A stretch of 64,000 nt of DNA from Diplonema japonicum (Eukaryota > Euglenozoa > Diplonemea > Diplonemida > Diplonemidae): the NCBI GenBank assembly GCA_964019335.1, contig OZ025677.1, forward strand, positions 372,001 to 436,000, read 5' to 3'. Positions 10,311-21,048 of the stretch are shown here, piece after piece (position 1 is the stretch's first letter; each line of letters opens with the position of its first letter). The notes under the pieces were generated by a model, which saw only the letters and a list, made by a program, of their open reading frames with translations, did not search any database and had not been told where the DNA came from. The translations under genes and the position numbers were made by a program.

Positions 10311-10939
10311 AAAAACATCAATGGTATCAATGCCGCAGATGAAAAGTCTGAATTTTACCACAATAGCTCAACTTAACAAAGAAAAAAAACCCTCTTGACA
10401 AGACCTGTGAAGCTGAAAATGGTATGAAAAAAGAAAAAGAAGAAGGGGGGGGGGGGGGGAAAGTACCTGATATAAAGTATAAAGATGTATGGGGGGGTTT
10501 TTAAAAGATTAATTGTTAACAAGATAGAAGAAAGAAAGAAAGTCGTTTTTTCTTTCTTTTATCTAGCAACGTTCCTTTTTGAAGAGAAAAGAAAGAAGAG
10601 AATGCGGGGAGAGGGAAACAAAAGGCTCTTTTTGTCACGCCCCCAAATCATAAAGAGAGAATTTCTGAAAGTGAAGTTTTCAAAGAGTTGGCTGCAAACG
10701 CACTATCTCAATGCCACCCTTACACTCGTGGCCACGTCTCGGAGCCGTCGTTTGCATTTCTATGGGCAATGCCGGCTGTCGGGGTGCCTTTCAAGGCCGA
10801 CACGATAACATAGTCCGATGCCCTGTACAAAGGAGGGCTTAAGCCGTCGAGCCTCTGGTCTCTTTATAGCAGCCGAACCATACCGCTTGCTGAAGGGCGT
10901 CGAGCAGTGCAAGCAACCCTGTCTGATGTTATGTCAAAT
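10311..10939. other. Gene-free stretch with a GC-richer island
   Basis: 10311-10680 is A/G-rich low-complexity DNA. About 10690-10935 is a mixed-composition island that stands out from its surroundings (for example GCCGGCTGTCGGGGTGCC). It has no supported frame and is not a recognisable tRNA or rRNA. It could be a transposon remnant or an RNA gene. Confidence 0.4.
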
Positions 10940-11096
10940 CCAAATAGAATTACGTATTCATGAATCAAAGTGGACTTTACTCTTTCCCTTGGCTGATAAT
11001 CTGTTCCTCGGAATCCCTCTCGTTTTGCACCCCCTCGGGACAGATTATATCAGCCAGGGGGAAATAAAGTCCACTTCATTTTCATAAATCAAATTA
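10940..11096. repeat. Foldback element (long hairpin)
   Basis: The left arm 10961-11011 (AAGTGGACTTTACTC ... TTGGCTGATAATCTGTTCC) is inverted at 11033-11089 (GGACAGATTATATCAGCC ... AAAGTCCACTT). The arms pair over about 50 nt with a loop of about 20 nt. This is typical of a foldback MITE. Confidence 0.65.
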
Positions 11097-12204
11097 TTCT
11101 TTTTTCTTCTTCCTCTGAAAGAAGGAAAAGAAGACAGCGAAAGAAGAAAAAGAAAAAGATTATTTTGATCCCATGCAAAAAGACATTGTTTTAAGTGTGA
11201 AAATTTGCGTAGAAGAGATATTCAGGAGGATGAACTGTTAAGCTTTTAGTCTCTAAAATTACCTTCTCTCCCTTTTCCCTATATCCAATATATCATCATC
11301 ACTTCAAATGGTATTCTGTTCAACAACTGGTTAACTAGGCTGCTTTAGAAATAGAAGAAAAAAGAACGGCAACGTTATAAAAACAACAGGGGGGCGGCGG
11401 CGGCTATGCTGGCAAGAAACGGGGAACGTTTCCGTTGTCTTATTTCTTCAGATACTTAAGGAAACGTTTCCTTTTCCGTTCCGTTTCCTTTTCCATTTTC
11501 AAAAAAAAAAAAGCTTGTAATTTTGGATAATTGCTTGAAAGCCTACCCTGTTATGTTTTTCTTAAGCTTCTTTCTTTTTTTTTTTTTTTTTTTGTTTGCA
11601 CTCTTCACATAGAGAATTTAAAAAGAAAAAAGAAAATAGAAGAAGAAAAAAAAAAGGGGGGAAAAAAAAAAAAGAGGGACTGGTTTGCGTGGCCCGGGGA
11701 CAAAAAAACCCTGGTGAAAAAACCTGCCGGAAAACACGTTCGCCAACTCCAAGAAGAATTTAAGAAAAAAAAAATACACTCTTTTTTTTTTTTTTTTTTT
11801 CCTTTTTTCTTTGGTGTTGCTTGCTCGCACATGGAGAAGAGGAAAAGAAAATAATAGTAATAGGAAACAAAAAGAGGTACTGGCAGTTGGTGTGGCCCGT
11901 AGGAGAGCTGGCTACGTGCTTTACGGTTAATAAAATTCAATGGCCCCCCTCATAGTGAGCTGAAGCCGCATATTGTAACTTCTTTCTTTTCTGTTATTTA
12001 CTATTAATTGAACAATTCAACAAGCAAGCCCGGCAGGGGAAAGTGCCACTACATTATTTCATTCTTTGGGGGTTCTTTTTTTCAAACCTTTCCCCAAAAG
12101 GTTTCACCCCGGGAAAACAATCTTTTTATGTGACACTTCTTTTTTATTCTTTTTTTTTTCGATGGGCTCAAAAAATAATACCTATTTATCAGCCAAGGGG
12201 CTTC

Positions 12205-12241
<37 letters not shown>

Positions 12242-12473
12242 TCTAATTTTCTGATTCCTAGCATTTTTTTCTTCTTCTTCTTTTTTTTTTTTCTTCCTAA
12301 ATTAGCAAGCTCAAAATTGGAGGAAATCAAAAAAAGAATTCCTCAATTCCGGCTCGTTGGCACTGCACTATTAGGAGGGGTGTTGATTAGTAGCGGTACA
12401 CCTGGTTTGCCACAAAAAGAGTGCCTCTTTTTTAAGACAGGGTAGGGTATGATAGACAGGGTTATTATTTATT
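11097..12473. other. Gene-free, homopolymer-rich stretch
   Basis: A/T tracts throughout. Near 11424-11495 there are tandem-like variants of GGAAACGTTTCC and TTCCGTT. No gene is supported on either strand. Confidence 0.6.
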
Positions 12474-12748
12474 TTAACAATCTACCAACGAGCGTCTATA
12501 TAAATAGAAAAAAAGTCTTTCGCGCAAAGGGCTGTCAATACTGCCCTAATTTTGTGCAAAAAAAAAAAAAAAAAAAGAAAAAAAAGAAAAACTCTTGGAA
12601 GGCGTATATTCTCCCAAATGCTCGTCTTATTCGGGTCATAGCTTCGAAAAATGTGGCAAATGCGGCTAAAAAAGGTCTCCCAGGATCTCGATAGTTTTTG
12701 AAAAATTACCCCCTGGTGGGCAAAAATGGTTCGTTGGTAGATGGTTAA
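12474..12748 (+). mobile_element. Short internally deleted piggyBac derivative (MITE)
   Basis: The 275-bp element is bounded by TTAA on both sides. The left end CAATCTACCAACGAGCGTCT and right end TGGTTCGTTGGTAGATGG match the ends of the longer copies at 13789-15596 and 47055-48823. Internally it keeps only the terminal segments and a piece of the transposase region (ATTCTCCCAAATGCTCGTC ... GCAAATGCGGCTAAAAAAGG), corresponding to about 47500-47600. It is a MITE derived from the same family. Confidence 0.85.
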
Positions 12749-13367
12749 AAAAAAAAAGGAAGAAAAAAAAAAGGGGGGGAAAAAAAGCAGTTTTTTTTCT
12801 TTTTTTAAACGGTAAATGTCAAAATTGTAATAATTCCCTCTAACAGGGAATTGTGGGAATAGTATCCCTACCACCCCTAAATCGCCAAAAGAAATCATTT
12901 TCGCGAACAACAATTCTCCAAAATTCGAGCTATTGTAGCTGTGACCACTATTTGGCCTAAAACTGCCATTTTGCCATAAGAATCATAATCCTGAACCACA
13001 GAAAAGTCGTATATTTATGTTTTCAGTCCTGAATGTGGATTCTCTATCCATTGGTAACATTCTGAAATTTTCTTTTTTTTTTTCTTAGCACTTTTGCACC
13101 CCGGAGGGGACCTTCCTGTATTTCTTTTTTATTTTTCTCCTTCACCTTATATTTTCACCAGAAAACCTCCCACCCGGCACTTGTGACATTTACCGTAAAA
13201 CTGCTCGATAAATCTTTTTTCTTTTCTTCTTCTTTTTTCTTTCTTTTTTTAAATTTGAGGTTTGTTTAAAATTAATGTCTCCTTTTTTATTTTTTTATCT
13301 TGTTAACCTTCACAAGAAATGCGTATGGATGTCCACTACTGCAAAGGTACCGCGTCCCAGGTAATAC

Positions 13368-13398
<31 letters not shown>

Positions 13399-13788
13399 AG
13401 AACGAGTTTCAAGTAAAGCTGTGGCACGACACCTGTGGTACAAAGTAAAATTACACGGCCAAACGGTAAATAGCTGTGACTCGTATACTGCACTCAGGCA
13501 GGGGAAAGCAGCGCTCTATATCACCAAAGTTCTTGGATCAATTTCGCCAAATATTTTTTACTTTCTCCATAAATTAATTAAAAAGAATCTTCTTTGTGCA
13601 CTCAAAAAGGAAACCGGTTGTAGCTTGAGCATAAATTGTACAGCACCTTTTCTTTTCTTTTCCTTTCTTCTTCCCCTCATGCTCCACAAATAAACCCGTT
13701 TTTATGAATTCGTGGGATTCTGCCTCATGTTGAGGAAGGTTTCAAAGAAAAGAAAAGGTGCTGTTTTTCTTTTCTTCTTCTTTTTATT
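12749..13788. other. Gene-free, AT-rich stretch
   Basis: Poly-A/T tracts and unassigned AT-rich DNA. No reading frame with recognisable content. Confidence 0.6.
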
Positions 13789-15596
13789 TTAACCATCTAC
13801 CAACGGACCATTTTTGCCCACCAGGGGGTAAATTTTCAAAACTTCAAAAAAAGCTATTCTAGCGCAACGCCGGGGCTATATGCCCCCGGAAATGCCTCCA
13901 GATGTCCCAATTCTGAGAGAGGGTGCCCACAGCAGGGCCCACCCCCGCAACATTGTCAAAAATATCGTTCCTGAAGTGCCCGAGAGGGGGTACAAAAAAC
14001 AAGTCAAAAAGAATCGACTGTAAAATTCTATAAAAAGCTATTTAAGGCCTTCTTGACGCGGTTCGTACGTGCCCCAGGGCTGGGGGACTTCTTTTTTGAC
14101 CCCGAGAGGGGTTTCTGGGGGTATCCCCGGCAAGGTGGCAGTCTTTGAAGCACGGAGTCACGCAAAGTTGTACCAAGCAGGCTGAACACTGAAATAGGGG
14201 TCTTTTCGACTTGAAATGCTTGCACCGCACGTTGCACTACTTTTTCGGGGAAATGGTCCCAGAAGGTACTGTCACGGCGCATTGGGGTCTCAGAGCACTC
14301 GTTCTGTGTTTCGGGGCATGGTATTGGGCAGCCTGCTCTGTAGTTGACTTTATCTGTTGTTTAGACTGCCTCCCTAGTAGCCCTTCGATGACTGCCTCTT
14401 TGAAAGGCGTCAATACACTGTCGTTCGTACTCAGGGTGTTGGGGGGCAAGGCTTCTTTCCAAACAAGCCAAGCATTCGCCAGAGATTTACCTAACAAGTA
14501 CGAAAATACTTTTAGGGGCCACTTTTAAGTCATAAGGGTGCGTTTATGGCGTTTTGTCACAGCGTCACCCAGCGTCGGTTCCGCCCATTGCGGTGTTGTA
14601 AATATGCACTTGGTGGGGAACAAGATGTCCTTTCCGGCTTTCATTCTCTTTTGGCGGACGGTCAAATTTGACTTCACTGGAACATCCAACGTCGATAGAA
14701 AGCACACAGGCTTGATGTCATGCCACGTTGTGGTGCAAAGGATGCTCGCGTGCTGGTGGAACTGTGTCCCCATGGGATGCGCGTCCTTGGGCTTGCGGCC
14801 TCGCTTCTTTGGGGCATCCATGATCTCCGGAGGCCTTCGCGATAGGTAGAAGTCAGCACGCTTGTTTGTTTCGCTGTGGAAACACAGATTTCCCAGAATA
14901 GTCAAAAAGCGGTCTCTTGACATGACGGTAGCGTACCCAGGTGTAGTTGAGAAACGTGGAGCCAGTGCACCAGTAATCAGAATAATCTGGCTTGATATCC
15001 AAGTCCATCGACAAAAGGACACCTAGGAAGGTACGCAGAGAAGCAGCATCGAGATCCAGGGAGACACCTTTTTTAGCCGCATTTGCCACATTGTTCGAAG
15101 TTATGACCCGAATAAAGTTTGGACGAGCATTTGGGAGAATATATGGAATGGCGTTGAGCCTCTGATGTCAAAACAGGGTCCACAAGAATTCCGATCTTCA
15201 CGAAACCGGATGCCTTCCAACTGCTCCGGCTTTGCCGTCCAATCACCCTGCTGTGACTCGGAATCGGTCGAATTCGTGTCAGAATCACTGTTTGTATCAA
15301 AATTGCATAATAGGGATGAGCCATCAGTGCTGCCATCACTCATAACGTCCTCTTCCGGCCTCTTTCCGGGCGCCTTTTTTTGAAGTGATCTTTAAGGGTA
15401 AATTTGGGCTGGCGTTTTTTTTTTTTTTTCATTTTCTTGTTAAGTTAGGGCAGCATTTAGTTTATATTTTTCATATTTTCCGCGCAGGACTCCGCCGGCA
15501 AGAAAGGGCCGGGCCGTATTGCATTGAAAGCCCTTTGCGTAAAAGATTTTTTTTCAAATCGTCTATATATATAGACGCTCGTTGGTAGATGGTTAA
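13789..15596 (-). mobile_element. piggyBac-family element A, non-autonomous
   Basis: TTAA at 13789-13792 and 15593-15596 flank terminal inverted repeats CCATCTACCAACG. The element is 1808 bp and its transposase remnant reads on the minus strand. It is nearly identical to element B (47055-48823). Differences include a segment of about 27-33 nt retained here (FYLSRRPPEI region) and about 6 nt at the codons for QQGDWTAKPEQ. Confidence 0.9.
14028..15343 (-). pseudogene. Broken piggyBac transposase in element A
   Basis: Successive minus-strand frames encode parts of one transposase. These are an acidic N-terminus (MSDGSTDGSSLLCNFDTNSD), the N-terminal domain (TFLGVLLSMDLDIKPDYSDYW), a central TTTWHDIKPVCFLSTLDVP strand, LANAWLVWKEALPPN, and a C-terminal cysteine-rich domain (CKHFKSKRPLFQCSACL ... 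LCVTPCF). Frames shift between them and the segment that should carry the catalytic aspartates is absent. It is a decayed, internally deleted copy mobilisable only in trans. Confidence 0.8.
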
Positions 15597-16094
15597 TTGT
15601 TTTTGATTAGAATTCTTTTAGATTTTTTCGATATTTTACCCCCCCCCCCTCCCCCTTTTTCATAACATTAAAGTTATTTTCATTTTTTTTTTTCAGTCCC
15701 CCTTTTTTTTCGCTACCATTTTTCTGAGTGGTCGGGAATAGAGTTATATATATAGAGCGTTAAAAAAAAAAAAAAAAAAAAAGATGGGCCTTGTAGCAAG
15801 TTACATTTTTCTTTGCAAATAGGAAAATCGCTTCCCCGGGGCAGAAAAAAAAGGGCGATTTTTGAAATTTGTTTGTGTGCAAATGGGTGGGGGAGGGGCT
15901 GCTTGATTTTCTTTTTGCCTTTGTTTACCCCCCCCCCCCCCCCCCCAATAACAGAGTAAAAGTAATCTTTTTACTCGTAACATATCCAAAATAAAAAGGA
16001 AAGAATTGGTTTTTTAAAAAACAAAGTTGGGTGTTCTTCGGGGGGGGTGTTTTTTTTCTTTTTTTTTCTTCTTCTACTCACCCCGTTCCACTTC
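15597..16094. other. Gene-free stretch
   Basis: Poly-C, poly-T and poly-A tracts (for example the C run at 15929-15946). No gene. Confidence 0.6.
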
Positions 16095-16225
16095 AGAGCT
16101 GCCTGTCGCGATGAGATGGTCGGCATCTGGGCGAGAAACATATCTTGCAAGGTCGTGCTAGGTAGGGGGCGGTTTGGCTCGAGGAAGAAGGGTCTCCTGT
16201 CTTAGCCATGTGGCGTCGGGCCCAG
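16095..16225 (-). mobile_element. Fragment of the non-LTR retroelement (3' coding end)
   Basis: About 125 bp align with 2226-2360 of the longer copy. Shared words include GTCGCGATGAGATGG, GGCATCTGGGCGAGAAACA, GTCGTGCTAGGTAGGGGG, GGTTTGGCTCGAGGA and GTCGGGCCC. Several small indels are present. It is a second, heavily truncated copy in the same orientation. Confidence 0.85.
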
Positions 16226-17697
16226 AAAAGAAACTACTTCGGTGTGCTCACCGTAAACCAAAGAAATTCACATGTTGTTTGTTTTGTCGAAAAACAAAAA
16301 AAAAAAAAAAAAAAAACAAAACAAAACAAAAGCTCAAATAATTTTGAGGAAAGCCCTCTTTGTGGCGTGAGTTTCTATAAATGCTCGTTTTCTGGAAAGC
16401 ATGGTCTTGTCATCTTGTCAATAAAAAAAAAAAAGAATCGGTTGATTGTGTTGTTTGTGCCCAGCCGGGATTAACCTGGAAGGATAAGCCCAACATGCTA
16501 CCACTACTCTTTTTAGCAGTAACAATTCATTATCAATATTTTTTGTTTTTTCTTGTTCTTGCAAATAAATAAATAAAAAAATAAAAATAAAAAAAAATAA
16601 AAGAGCAACGTACATGACCAGTTAACTCTTTTCCCCACTCAAGTCTGTAAGCAGAATTTCCACCACTGTTCACGGAAACCCACAACTTCTTTTCCACTCG
16701 AATGGTTTTCTTTTGTAAAACCTTCCACCCTCCATGGTCCACGGTAACCCTCAAACTGCTGCGCCACAGCCACAATCACTCCTCGAAGTGCTGTCCCAGA
16801 TGAAAACTGTGCGGGTCCTCCTTGGCGTTCAGCCTTCAGAGTGGCCACCCATTTTTCAAACATTGCATACTAAAAATGTCGGAGGTTACCGAACTGAAGA
16901 CGACGGTGGAAAAAAGCTTATTTGGTTACCGTGTACGTTGTTCTTCCCAAAAATAATAAAATAAAAAAAAGCTTCATCGGCTGCTTTGCTGTTTTTGTTT
17001 TCTCATTCCTTTTTTTTTTCTCTTTTTTTCGTTCATTCTCTTTTTTTCTTTTCTTTTTTTGTTGCGTTTCTTTTTACTGATATGGAGAGGAGAAGGTTGG
17101 AGGGTGTGAGAAAGAAAAAAAGAAACAAAAAAAAAAAAAAAGAAGAAACTGATATAGACTCATTGATATGTTTCTAAGATTCGTTTACGCAGCACAAAGT
17201 AAAACCCCAACGTTCTACCCAAAGAAAAAAAAAAAAAAAAACTGGGTTTTCAAAATCCCTAGTTTCTGCTTCGATACTGATCGGCAGAGAACCTTCCCCT
17301 TTTTTTTCGTTGCTACTGAAACCTTTCCCGAACCACGCAGACGGTCTATATAAATATTTCTCTTTTTTGATTTCCTCTTTTCTTTATTTCACTCTTTGTT
17401 TTTTCTTCCATAGATCCAGAGGGAAAAAAAGAGTGGGTGTGGGAAAGGAGAAGCTGAAAGAATCTTTTTTTTGGGGGGGGAGACAAGATAAGAAAAGAAA
17501 GAGAAAAATAAAAGAAAAAGAACTGGCACAAAAAAAACAAAGAGAGTAAGAACGCGAAAGTGCGAAAGACAGTGCGCCACTAAAAGACAGTGGCCACTGT
17601 GAGATGTCAGCACTACGGTGGGGGTATAAAACAACAAGTACACAAAGGCATCATGTCACACAGTGTCGTAGCCATCTGGTGACTTACGATAAAGGGC
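16226..17697. other. Largely gene-free stretch
   Basis: Homopolymer tracts interrupted by a mixed-composition block at 16610-16900 that holds the small frame listed next. Nothing else is recognisable. Confidence 0.5.
16639..16863 (-). CDS. Possible small protein, unrecognised
   Basis: A 74-codon frame with normal-looking codon use in otherwise low-complexity DNA. It starts MFEKWVATLKAE and follows a CATTTTTAG acceptor-like site by 6 nt. It contains no membrane segment and no motif I recognise. Its composition is not homopolymer-driven, unlike neighbouring frames. It could also be a transposon remnant. Confidence 0.25.
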   Translation of the reverse strand: MFEKWVATLKAERQGGPAQFSSGTALRGVIVAVAQQFEGYRGPWRVEGFTKENHSSGKEVVGFREQWWKFCLQT

Positions 17698-20600
17698 CTA
17701 CGAGCCCATGATAAAAGGAGGGAGTCTGGTAAGCGTCATCAAACGGGTGCTCGCGTGATAAGAATCGTCTGCTATCATCGCAACAATCTTCCCGAGCACC
17801 ACATCCTCGGGTGTTGTGGCTGCAAGCGTCTGAAGAGTAGTTAAAGGCGATTCCCGGTTCCCACCCAACACCTCCCGCATGCACGCGCTGAAGGTATGCG
17901 CTGAGGCAGGTGGGTCTGTCGATGCCGTGTCCCACGACTCGAGCACGTTGTTCAGGATGCTGGACATCAGATGGTAGAAGTGCACCTTTATGTTGCTCTC
18001 ATCAGACAGCGTCCACGTGTCCACAGGCCGCACGAAGGACTTCAGCGTGTGGTCGTGTCCCACCAGGTGGTGTGACGAGGCGTCGACGAGCATGCAAAAC
18101 GCGTCCAAGTGCACGGCAAACTCCAACGCCACCTCTGCCGTCTCCAGAGGCAACCCGAACACAGTGTTGAAGCGAGTGGTCCGCGTCCCCACGTTGCCGT
18201 GCATCAGCTTCCCCGTTGCGATCCCAACGTGCATGATGGACGGTCCCACACGGCGCTCCAAGTCCGCCGCGAACCTCAACGCCGACATGACGTGAAGCGT
18301 GCACGCTTTGCTGCAGTTCCAGAGAACAGTCAGCATGTCTCCCGTCACGGATCCCAGCGTTCCTTCTGTCGTGAAGGCCATCTCGGTGGCAGCACGCACC
18401 ATCGTGTTGCATGAGTCGAAGATCTTCTTGTCGTCACACCTGTTCAGCCTGCACACCGCCACTGTTCCCATCGACGTCTGCAGGCTGAGCCCTGTCTTCT
18501 TGTGAGCTGCCAAATGCCCTGACCTTGCGTCCGACGACGAGCTGCCGTGCACAACACCGCCCGATGAGCTCTTTGACCGCATCTCTGTCGACCCGCCTGT
18601 CATGGACGAGGCGTTGGAGGAGTACTTCCGCTCGCTTGCGTAGGACATGTGAGCAGGCTCCACCAAATGCAGCACATAGCCACCCCCGAGCCCCTTGATG
18701 TCGTGGGTGTCGTACGGGGTGATCACGTAGCGTGACGACGTCGGCAGCAGCAGCTTCACGTCTTCTGTGATGCATAGCGTGCCGCCCCGTGCTTTGCCTT
18801 CCACGCGGGATGCCAGGTTCACGGTGTTCCCTCTGTAGTCAATACGCGATGTTAGGGGGTTGTCCTCTGCGAGGACATGTCCCACATGGCACCCAAGACG
18901 TACCTGCAGACCAGCGTCAGGCAGCTCCAGCTCCTTCGGCCATGTTTGAAGAGCAAGTTGCTCGATGATCTCCATGCAGCACAGCACCGCGGGCTCCGCC
19001 TTCTCGAAGGCGATCATGAATGCGTCGCCGATGGTCTTGACCTCGTACCCGCTGTGCATCCTGTATGCCTTGCGGATCACGTTGTTGTGGATCTCCATCA
19101 CTGAGTTCATCGCAGCGCTGTTCTTCTTCCACAACGCTGTGGAGCCCTCTATGTCAGTGAAGACAAGGGTGATGTTGCCTGTTGGTGGTGGTACGTCTTG
19201 GCTGCTGCCACCAAGCACGCTCTCTGGCACGTAGGTACGGTACTCACGGAGATTGGAGATCATCTTCAAGAAGGACGTCTGCATCGAGTGAACTTCGCGT
19301 ATCCTAGACCCTGTCGTCACCTCAAGGCCATTCAGGCGCATCTCTGCAACTTCTGACATTTCCTTCTGGATCTCCCTCAAAGGCCATATGATGATGATGC
19401 TCACCACAAGTGCAACAATCATCATCGCAAGAGCTACCCCAGCAACCATGATGAATGTTATCCTGTTTTTTTTTTTTTTTTTAAACCTATTTCCAAGGTT
19501 TGTTCATACTTCCTGTCGCTTTTGACAGACTCCTCGACAGAGGCATGGTCCTTGGCGATCTGCACACGGACGTTTTGGTGCAGAACCTCAATGGGCCCCA
19601 GCACGTACTCGATGTCGATCGAAGTGATGAGCCACAAGTTCAGGGCGAAACTATCGGTGATGTTCTTAACGATGACGATATGATCGCCTTTCGTTTTGTT
19701 CACCTCAGCGGTTAACGTGACTTGATTGTGCTGTGAAATGTTGTTGTAGCTGCCCATCTCATGAATGTCTATGTGTGTATGTTTGTTGTGACATAAGTCA
19801 TACCCTGCGCCAAGCCTCGCACAAGCTCGTCGTCAGACTCCACGTCCTTGATGGGTGTGAGCGTCGCGTTGACCATCTTGGAGGTCACTCCATGCGAGGC
19901 TGCCACAAGGCAGTCCTGCTGACCAAAAGTTGTGTCAGCCATTACGAGAAAGAGTCTATTAGTGGAGCCGTGGCTCTGAAGCTCTGTTGTTGTTTTACTG
20001 AGATAGTTGCTGAGGTAATCGAGCACGAAGTTGACCCCAATGACAACATCGCCACGTTTGCCTAAGACATCCATGCCCAGCGTGCCAGAGGGGAGTAACT
20101 TGATCCTGCTCCATCTCCACTCAACTGCGTCCCACTTCCCTGAATCAATGTCGTCCCCAATTAGAATTTCGTACAGGCTGCCAACGTTGTTTGTGGCGGT
20201 AGATGCGTTTAAAGTGCCGTTCTCTAAGGAGTCCCCGAAGATGTATGTGTTCGAGTCGATTGACCAGCTCAGAAAAATAACACCCACCCCGACAGCTACC
20301 ACTGACTCGTCGCGAGCCACATGTATGGAAATGGCCTGCAAACCCTTCCCACTTGCGGAGTACAGCTGGAGGTACATTTCCCGCAGAAGGCTTCTCGCAT
20401 AAGCAAAATCGACCGTCGGGTTGTCAAGGTACAGCAGCTTGTCCAACCTCAACGCTTCGATCTCCGCTCGCTCCATGAACAGCGTAACGAATCCCGCAAT
20501 CTCAATAGATGTCTGTTGTAAGAAGTCATTTGCTTCCGTTTTCAGCTGTGCTTCGGAGCGCACAAAGCACAGCTCGGTATTGCTCTCGCCGCTTGCTTCT

Positions 20601-20788
20601 ATTTTATTTATCTGGTTGTCGCACGTCTGAGTCAGGAGGGTCGTGCTTGCTGTCAAGCTGATCGCAATGGGTATCAAAACGACGCAACATATAACAAAGA
20701 ACACAGACATTCCACCCTTCTTCACATCTTCACCTTCGTTAAACTGTTCGAGGAGCACCCTGCTCTTCTTGCTGCTGAGTCCTGACAT
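17698..20788 (-). CDS. Receptor-type adenylate cyclase with tandem cyclase domains (three exons)
   Basis: Exons 20788-19804, 19768-19510 and 19462-17698 give about 1002 aa. The first membrane helix is at residues 28-48. It is followed by an extracellular sensor-like region of about 365 residues (cache-type by position) and a second helix (residues 418-443). A short helical linker leads to a class III cyclase domain from about residue 510 with intact motifs: LVFTDIEGST (metal Asp), VKTIGDAFM (Lys and second metal Asp) and NTVNLASR (transition-state Asn/Arg). A second, degenerate cyclase-like domain (about 740-900) lacks the metal Asp motif. The product should be cAMP, made inside the cell in response to an external ligand. 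The single-cyclase receptor form is known from trypanosomatids. The start follows an ACCACAG acceptor by 25 nt. Confidence 0.85.
19463..19509 (-). other. Cyclase intron 2, 47 nt
   Basis: Donor GTATGA, acceptor AACAG, phase 2. The acceptor is preceded by a pure A-tract of about 17 nt rather than pyrimidines. The alternative donor GTTTAA would create an immediate stop, which supports the GTATGA choice. Confidence 0.75.
19769..19803 (-). other. Cyclase intron 1, 35 nt
   Basis: Donor GTATGA, acceptor CACATAG, phase 1 (GlnG|AC gives Asp). Removal fuses the two open frames. Confidence 0.8.
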
Positions 20789-21048
20789 GCCGACGGGCTA
20801 TGCAACCCGCTACCTGTGGTACGTCTGACTCGAGATAATAAGCTATAAAAAACTGACGGAAAAAGAAAAAAAGGACAGGAAGCAAAAAAAAGAAAGAAAA
20901 GAAAAGAAAAGAAACGACAAGGGGAACACTAAACTATTCTTCAATACAGTGATGCCCTACATGCTCTCGTTCCGAACTCGTCTTCTCCTGCGCGGTGCTT
21001 GTAGGTTCACAGGCACTGGGAAGAACTGCCAAAAGGAGATTATCCTGC

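Noticed and set aside
11531-11940. Overlapping Lys- and Phe-rich frames
   Set aside because: Translations of poly-A and poly-T tracts without any domain or acceptor context.
13789-15596. Chromodomain or host-gene origin of the transposase-like frames
   Set aside because: TTAA ends, matching TIRs and the Cys-rich C-terminus identify piggyBac; nothing suggests domestication.
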